Shown here one piece after another: positions 57,481-64,000 of a DNA stretch of 64,000 nucleotides (its first letter is position 1; the number at the start of each line of letters is the position of its first letter). The position numbers were made by a program, and so were the translations under genes. Source of the DNA: Harmothoe impar (taxonomy: Eukaryota; Annelida; Polychaeta; Phyllodocida; Polynoidae); contig OX381710.1 of assembly GCA_947462335.1 (NCBI GenBank), forward strand, positions 62,553,303 through 62,617,302, in the 5' to 3' direction. The notes under the pieces were generated by a model that saw only the letters and a list, made by a program, of their open reading frames with translations, searched no databases and was not told the DNA's origin.

Positions 57481-57800
57481 CTTGAAAGTGCCCGTAACAA
57501 AGCAGTAAAATCCGGAATCCTGACAGGAGTAACTGGAACGGAAGGGGTTTATCTGCAGGCACAAATTATCTTTTATTCTTCGGTTCGTAAGGCAGAATCA
57601 GATGAGTAGGATTCTTCAATATAACATTGATGTTATGATATTAGCGTATATGTTTATCTTAATCGTTATTTTAACAATTTATGGTGTCAAATCTAAGCTA
57701 TAACCACCGAGAAATAGAGTAACATAAGTGATGCAATCATGTCGTAACATATTTTGTATTTTTACGTGCCTGCAGACTAATACTCCAAACTCAAGATGGT
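57440..57800. promoter_or_regulatory. Shared bidirectional promoter region
   Basis: The two first exons start within about 320 bp of each other on opposite strands. Each has a YY1-like ATGG element at its 5' region (minus strand AAAATGGCG at 57479-57471, plus strand AAGATGGTGG at 57794-57803), and ETS-like CCGGAA and ACGGAAGG sites lie between. No TATA box is placed correctly for either gene. YY1 near the start site is a known feature of TATA-less housekeeping promoters. Confidence 0.5.
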
Positions 57801-57852
57801 GGCAAAGAAGCAAAAGCAGCCGTACCGACTGGATTAATTTTCATATTTCAAC
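57794..57852 (+). other. Non-coding first exon of the USP gene, with uORF
   Basis: It ends at a strong donor (TTCAAC|GTAAGT, intron from 57853) and contains a 14-codon uORF (57796-57837, MVAKKQKQ..stop). The next acceptor, CCTCTAG, ends at 60338, giving a first intron of about 2.5 kb. The exact 5' end is not known. Confidence 0.5.
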
Positions 57853-58483
57853 GTAAGTGATCACATTATGCGTTCGAGAAATGCATTATTTTGTAAACGA
57901 AAATAAGAGTTTCGTCTAGAGAACAGTGATAACCAAGATCCGCAAAAGGACTCTGTAGGAGTCGACGTTATACCAACCTGTTGTACCTGGCCCCTGTGAC
58001 TCTCAACTTCCTCAACTTCAAACTTCTGTCAACTCATTTACGGCATCAGTCACATTCAGTGTCCATCCAGCCTCGACCAGCGTCTATCATACCAGTTCGA
58101 TAGCCTGGGAGCAGGCTGTCATCCTACTTGAATACACATATCATATTAACGGCATTTACCTGCCTCAAGAATAGGTGTTTTAATAGATACACACGGACAC
58201 AGTAGCCCCCAGGGCCCAGCTAAATAAATAAATGACTTTTGAATACGAGTCGAATGTACTGGTACTACGTCAGGCAATCTTCTAGCCTCTAGGGGTGGTA
58301 TGAGGGTCCTAATCGGTTAAGACATAATGTGACACCAGATGGTAACAGGGTATACCATAAGTAGCCTAGTAGGGACTCAAGCATCCGCTAGGACTAGGTG
58401 AGTCCCTGTGCTCAGTGCACACAGCAGTAGAGTATTTTGGTGCAGCTGTGCCTCACAGACCCTGTTATAAAACTCCCCTCTTA

Positions 58484-58733
58484 AGGTGGTGATCCACTGC
58501 CGCAAATTTGCTGCGAATTACACTCGTGCGAGTAAACACGGAGAAAACGTTCCAGCAGTGGATCTACTACTGCGAGTCACTGCGACAATGTCGCAGCGAA
58601 TGTCGCAGCGAGAGGCGTGCGGCTGCGAGTGAATTTCGCAGAAATCTAAAAGTTTTGATGATTACGAGTGTACTCGCAAGAGCCTGTCGTCAGACTACAT
58701 TCGTAGCAGACTCGTGGCAGTGGATCACCGCCT
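58484..58733. mobile_element. MITE in USP intron 1
   Basis: The ends AGGTGGTGATCCACTGCCG and, inverted, AGGCGGTGATCCACTGCCA bound 250 bp. The interior repeats CTGCGAGT / TGTCGCAGCGA words. The next inner block is also mirrored (TTGCTGCGAAT against CTGCTACGAAT). Confidence 0.65.
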
Positions 58734-60359
58734 ATAGGGAGGGACATTTTATCTGTTACTTTTAGGTTACCACCCAGAAATGCAGTCAAGAGAAAGGCCT
58801 ATCCAGCCATCCCTATAATAAGTGACTGCAGCTAAGATAAGATGCCATTATTTTGGGAGATAAAATAGATTATATCAAAACACTATGAATTTATGAATGC
58901 TTTTGGTTGCTTTTCGGTTTGTGATCTTATCCTATATCTTCTTATATCATGTAAAAAATGGAAGCAATCAGAGGATCCTCTCACCTCTTCCTAGACCATA
59001 ACATCATAATACTTATGATTGGGTCATTAAGACAATTGGTTTACTCTATACTAGTATAATGGGTGATCATGTTGAGAGGGTCTGTCAATCATAGCACAGC
59101 CTGGCCAGCACTTCAAATGCCCTCCAACCCCCTTACATAACTACCTCCCACATACCCCACTCGCCTGTCAGACCCTATCACCCTTCCCCCACAGGTACAC
59201 TGGGACTCCAAAGCAGGATAACAATTATATAGGAAATGTACTAGGGGAACTGGTTGGATTTTATTTACACCTATATATTCAATTGAGCATTTACAGGTTA
59301 TTTCTCTAGCCATATGGTTACAATTTATAGAATTTGCCGCATTGAGCATTCTTCTTATAGAGATAACACCCTAAAATCATTTTTTTTGGAATATCATAAC
59401 GACGTTTACACATCTGAAAGTACAGATCATGAGAAAAACTTTTTACCATATCAAAAGACCCAATAGAAGCAAAGCTGTTGGTTTTTAAAGAAAAAGATTT
59501 TCAGTTTTTTTCTGTCAGTGAATATCTAGGTCGTAGGCCTTATCTCTGTGGGCACACTGCTGTCCAGGCTGCAGGAGGGGAGGGCCGATTTTGTTCTTCA
59601 CTTCCCTAGCTTAGGCCCAGATTGGAATAGAGAAAATTCAATGACACCATTAAAGAGAGAACACTTTAGGGATTAATACGCCATGTTTTTTGTAAAACTA
59701 TGCCTGGGAGAGTGATTTTTATCACATTCGAAAGTCAAAGTTTTGTGATTGCTCCATATTCTGCATGGCTCACTTTTATGCACTTTTGGCTAAAATAGAC
59801 CTCTCTTATAGTGGTTTGTGCCAAGTTGTGGTAGCACATAGAAGTAAAATAAGACAAGAACCCAAAAGTAAATACATTGAGGGATATACTGTAAAAGTGT
59901 AAGAAAGTGTGATCAATTTTAAATTAAAAATGAAAGGTTCAAAGACCTTGTGCATGAATTCATTTTTTTCTTCATCCATAGTGAAGAGTCTTGTTTTAAG
60001 CTTTAAATAGAGGGGTCAAACTTTGAAATCGACCAAGTGTCAAGCAAAATATCACTTATTTCATTTTCCTCTGTTTTCACAAATCTGCTTGGGCCCCAGA
60101 AATACCCCTTCGGTACTGATAAGCTATTTCATTAACCGCTGGGCGTACAGTATTATAAGGGTGTGCAATATGACTAATATTGACAAAGGAAATGTAGCCC
60201 AAAATAGAAAATGAAAATACCCCATTTACTATAGTGACAGATAGGGACTCGCGCCAATGGGCGCCGATGGTGTTATCCCTACTTCTTATACTGTAACACT
60301 TATCCTTTTTAACGATAACCCTCACGTTTATCCTCTAGGTAGCTCAGCTTCAATTCAAC

Positions 60360-63300
60360 ATGGATCAGATCCTTTCATCGCTGCTGCTGTCGGATCAGAC
60401 TGACGCGGTTAAACGTCAGGTGGTCCAGAAAATTGCCGTGGCTGGTCCGCGTGCAGAGGATACCACTATTGTCAAGTCCATGTTCAAAACAACGACTGGC
60501 TTCATCCTCGACTCTGAAGAACAATTTGCCGCTGACCTCTGTAAGAAAGTTTACGTGAAGTGGGCCAAGTACCATGGTCAAGCCTTGCATGAGTTTTTCG
60601 ATGCAGACTTTACTCGACATCTGTTGGACGGCAAGTTCAAATACCCAGCTAATGCCATTTGGCTGCTCCACGAGACTTTCCTCCTACTGAGAGGCACCGA
60701 GCACCACGCACACCTAGTCAAGATCGTGGAGGCCAAGTCGGTGGGCTTTGTGCGCGACCATCCAAAGGACGACGTCCTGACAGCTCTGTGCAAGTTTCTG
60801 TTTGAGTTTAAAGAATGCATCCCCAAAGGGGAGTACACGTCGACCTTCTGTGTGGCGGTGGTGCACGCGGTGAGTGCCTTCAGTGCACCCACCGACCCGG
60901 CCGGCATGCCGCAGTTCATCTGTAATGTCACCGGTGCCATCGGCACATTTATACGGCACATCTGGCACAACTCGGCCCCCGAGTGTGTCATGCATTGCCT
61001 CAAAGCCATCTTCACGCTGATATCCTACGTGGATGTAACAGGCGCTGAGCCATGTATCGCACTAGGCGGCCTTGTTACCCATGTGCCACCAGAACTCATA
61101 GACAAAGTGGTGAAGATGACGGTGGCCGATGCCTCCATTGCTGACGCTAACATGGTGGCCGCCCTACTGCGGGTCATAGACTGGCTGAACTGGCCGGTGG
61201 CTACCAACATCGACCAGTGGATCCTGGCCTTCCTACGGGAGCTGGCTCTGGCACACAAGTACACTATTCTCATTAAGGTGACGGAGGTCAAGATGGAGCA
61301 GGTCTACATGAAGCTGCACTACCCCATCGTGCGGGAGCGCGGCATGGCCGTCGTATCCCACATGCTGCTTAGTTTCCAACACTCACCTGAAGCCTTCCAT
61401 AAGGTAACACTTACCAGCATAGTCAGATGCACTTTCAGAAAATATTATTCAAATCAAACTATTTTGTTGTAATACAGTAACCTATATATATGCTCTAAAA
61501 CTAGGCTACCGGTAATAAAATGTATAGAAACCATTCGAAAAAAGTTTAAAAAAAATCCATATAATGTACATTTATATGCTTTCTAAATTGTGTAAATTTT
61601 CTCAGGGGTCAAGCCCTCTGACCACTACTTGCTGATATTATTTCAAAGTGTTCAATTTAATTTTAAATAGTCAAGGAAATTATTTTGTCAAATCATTGAA
61701 AACCAGCTAATTTCTGTCTCCAAAAGTTTGGTGGGCACCCTGTCTAAGTCATTGTGATAGAATTTATGAGAGATACCGCAACGTAGAAAGTCCTGATTAC
61801 AATGACATCCACATGTTTCAGATTGTCCACCAAGTGCCGGCCACAGTAGCGGTGGTCCGTAGGGAGGCGGGGCCCGAGTCGGCAGCGTTCCTCGACCGGC
61901 TCTCTGAACTCATGCACTGCCTGATGGCGCTCCATCCGGGCTTCCCTGACCTCTACGACAAAGTCATCGATGCCATCAAGGTACTCCAACTTTTTAAATA
62001 TTAAGGACATTACACAACTTTTATTTGATCACTAGATTAACCGCCAACAAACAAATTGGTTGATTATAAAAAAAGCAGCTGTTGCCCTCATTGACTGCCA
62101 AAAGAAGTTATTGGAAACGGGGCTTAAAAACATTTAATAATTTCATGAAATAAAGTGAATCTTCTTTCTTTCACACAGGACTATCACAAACCTTCAGCAG
62201 AAGTTATTCGTCTACGCCTTACTCAGAACAAGTGGTCTTTCCAACACAAGAATTCTGACATGATCGGATTTGCCACACGTTTTGCAAAGAAATCGGAGAC
62301 TGGTAAAACTGGATTAACGAACCTTGGCAATACGTGTTACATGAACAGTGTCCTCCAGGCCCTCTTCATGTGTGACGGGTGAGATACTAATTACCATCAT
62401 TAATCTAATAAGTACATGTACTAGATTGGTTGATTGATTTCATGATGGTTAAATGTGATATTATCCAAACATTTACTTTCTGTGTTTTGTTTTATTAAAT
62501 TTTGCCCATAGCTCACAATATCCATAACATTGGGTTGAAACATATGTATATTTAATGAATATATATATATATTCAAAGAGGACACTTTTAAGATCAGTTT
62601 TCTTCAGACTCAAAATGTGTGCACCTTTAATAACAATATATACTATTAGTGACCTATTCATCATACTGAACAGTGTTGATGTTGAACGTATTTCTACATT
62701 TTATTAAACGAAAAATATAAACAGAATTCATCATGTAATGGCAACATGCATTCTTTCCATGTTTAGGTTCCGGCGTGAGATAGTGCGGGCACCCATCAGC
62801 CCGCAGCAAGGTCTGCTGGTTAAACTCCAACTCATCATGGCGCACCTCGCCATGACGCAGGTAACTAGCTACTGGGGTACAAATAAAAGTCGACACAATG
62901 GCGTGATATTTGATATCAAACCTGTAGTGTACCATTATAATATGCTTATAATATCAATATATGCCACCCTGGACATTTGTTTTCAATGCAATTTATAACA
63001 AGATGATCTTTACAAACAGAAAGTCTTCATACTTAGTGACGATAGTATCTTAACGCTAAACATAAATAAATGTGAACTACTCGGCATTGTTCCACACCTA
63101 ATATAAGATTTTATACATGTTGAAAGGTATTGTATTGATGTGACTACTCAATGGATAACAGAGTATATAATGCTTGCCTGTTGTTCCCCCAGCGGGCGGC
63201 CTACTCACCGCTGGCCTTCCTGAAGGCGTCGCGCCCCCCGTGGTTCTCGGCCGGACACCAGCAGGACTGCTCCGAGTTCCTGCGCTACCTGCTGGACCAG

Positions 63301-64000
63301 CTCCATGAGCAGGAGCTGAACGTGCTGCGGGCCCGGGGCCGGCTCCCCCCGAGCAGCAGCCGCGACAGCCCCCACACCTCCCCCAAACGTACCAAGAACA
63401 GCACCGACCGGGCAGGGGGGGACGAGCAGGGGGCCCCCCGCGAGGAGACCCTCATACGCAGGACGTTTGGGGGACAGATGTGTACTACGTACCGGTGTCT
63501 GCGGTGCGGGAAGGCATCGTCACGGACTGAGGACTTTACTGACATCCCCCTGGCCTTCCCCAACCAGGACCAGCAGCCGCTGGGCAAGGCGGCGCTGGCA
63601 GGTGGCGCCATGAGTGTGTCGCCCAGTGGGGCGGGGCGGCCGGTGGAGTCAGGGGTGGGAGGCAGCAGCCAGGAGGCACTACAGCTGGACACCATGCTGG
63701 ACTACTACCTCAAGCCGGAGCTGCTGCAGGGAGACAACTGCTACCAGTGTGACTCGTGTGGCGGGTTACAGGAGGCTGAGCGCACCCAGCACGTCACACA
63801 GGCCCCCGAGTACCTCATACTCACCTTACTCAGGTTCGCCTACGACGCACGCACACACTCACGATCAAAGATCTTCACCGACGTAACCTGCCCTCGGACA
63901 ATAAAAGTCCCTGTCACCCCTAACGGTGCAGTAAGTAGTACCCCAAGTGCTGCCTCCCCCCGGGCTGGGCGCAGCACCTTCTACGTGCCCACCTCCGATG
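60360..64000 (+). CDS. USP38: Ubiquitin-specific protease, USP35/USP38 type (3' end outside window)
   Basis: Five coding exons: 60360-61403, 61822-61980, 62179-62378, 62767-62860 and 63193 to past 64000. All junctions are GT-AG and in frame, giving 768 residues so far. Residues 1-400 are the helical N-terminal region typical of USP35/USP38 (MDQIL..., FTLISYVDVTGAEPCIALGG, HMLLSFQHSPEAFHK). The Cys box GLTNLGNTCYMNSVLQALF puts the catalytic Cys at 454, the position known in USP38. The QQDCSEFL box is at 522-529. Zinc-binding CxxC pairs lie at 601/604 and 685/688, and YLILTLLRF at 707-715. The catalytic His is beyond the window. It removes ubiquitin from protein substrates. Vertebrates have both USP35 and USP38, and an invertebrate copy may predate that split, so the symbol names the subfamily. 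The last exon is much more GC-rich than the rest. Confidence 0.93.

Noticed and set aside
60578..61291. Minus-strand ORFs of 88-145 codons
   Set aside because: Antisense shadows of the USP exon at 60360-61403.

Overview
This is eukaryotic, intron-containing genomic DNA from an animal, most likely a marine invertebrate. The deubiquitinase gene points to a metazoan, and the density of short non-autonomous DNA transposons, poly-G/C runs and minisatellites is typical of amphioxus, hemichordate, echinoderm or mollusc genomes. The species cannot be named from the sequence alone.

Only about the last 10 kb is clearly genic. Two genes are transcribed divergently from a shared upstream region near 57.48-57.79 kb. 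On the minus strand (57.48 to about 53.7 kb) lies a two-coding-exon C2H2 zinc-finger gene predicted to make an 814-residue protein with 14 fingers, arranged as two related five-finger modules around a four-finger block. On the plus strand (57.79 kb to beyond the window end) lies a USP35/USP38-type ubiquitin-specific protease. Five coding exons are visible, carrying the catalytic Cys box, the QQD box and both CxxC zinc pairs. The catalytic His lies outside the window. Each gene has a non-coding first exon with a tiny upstream ORF that starts at a YY1-like ATGG motif.

The other ~53 kb is largely gene-free repeat landscape. It holds one intact tRNA-Arg(CCG) gene (4.3 kb), a 27-copy 39/40-bp minisatellite (5.7-6.8 kb), a pair of CTCF-like sites (6.9 kb), and a tandem duplication at 10.2-10.8 kb. 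A direct segmental duplication of about 2.7-3 kb spans 40.2-43.2 and 43.2-45.9 kb. A 250-bp inverted repeat has arms at 46.6 and 48.1 kb. A hammerhead-ribozyme-like motif of Penelope type lies at 26.7 kb. Many small transposons with readable ends and target duplications are present. They include a TTAA-flanked family with about 16 copies, TA-flanked palindromic MITEs, a 9-bp-TSD element, an 8-bp-TSD element, and a family with 6-bp TSDs whose interior is built from GTCGC/CGACATG repeats. Larger TA-type elements carry palindromic subterminal arrays and tRNA-like modules. A few weak candidate exons (20.7, 23.5 and 33.3 kb) are listed at low confidence.

I found no autonomous transposase ORF, no CRISPR and no operon structure. 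Most long ORFs outside 53.9-64 kb come from tandem repeats or low-complexity tracts.
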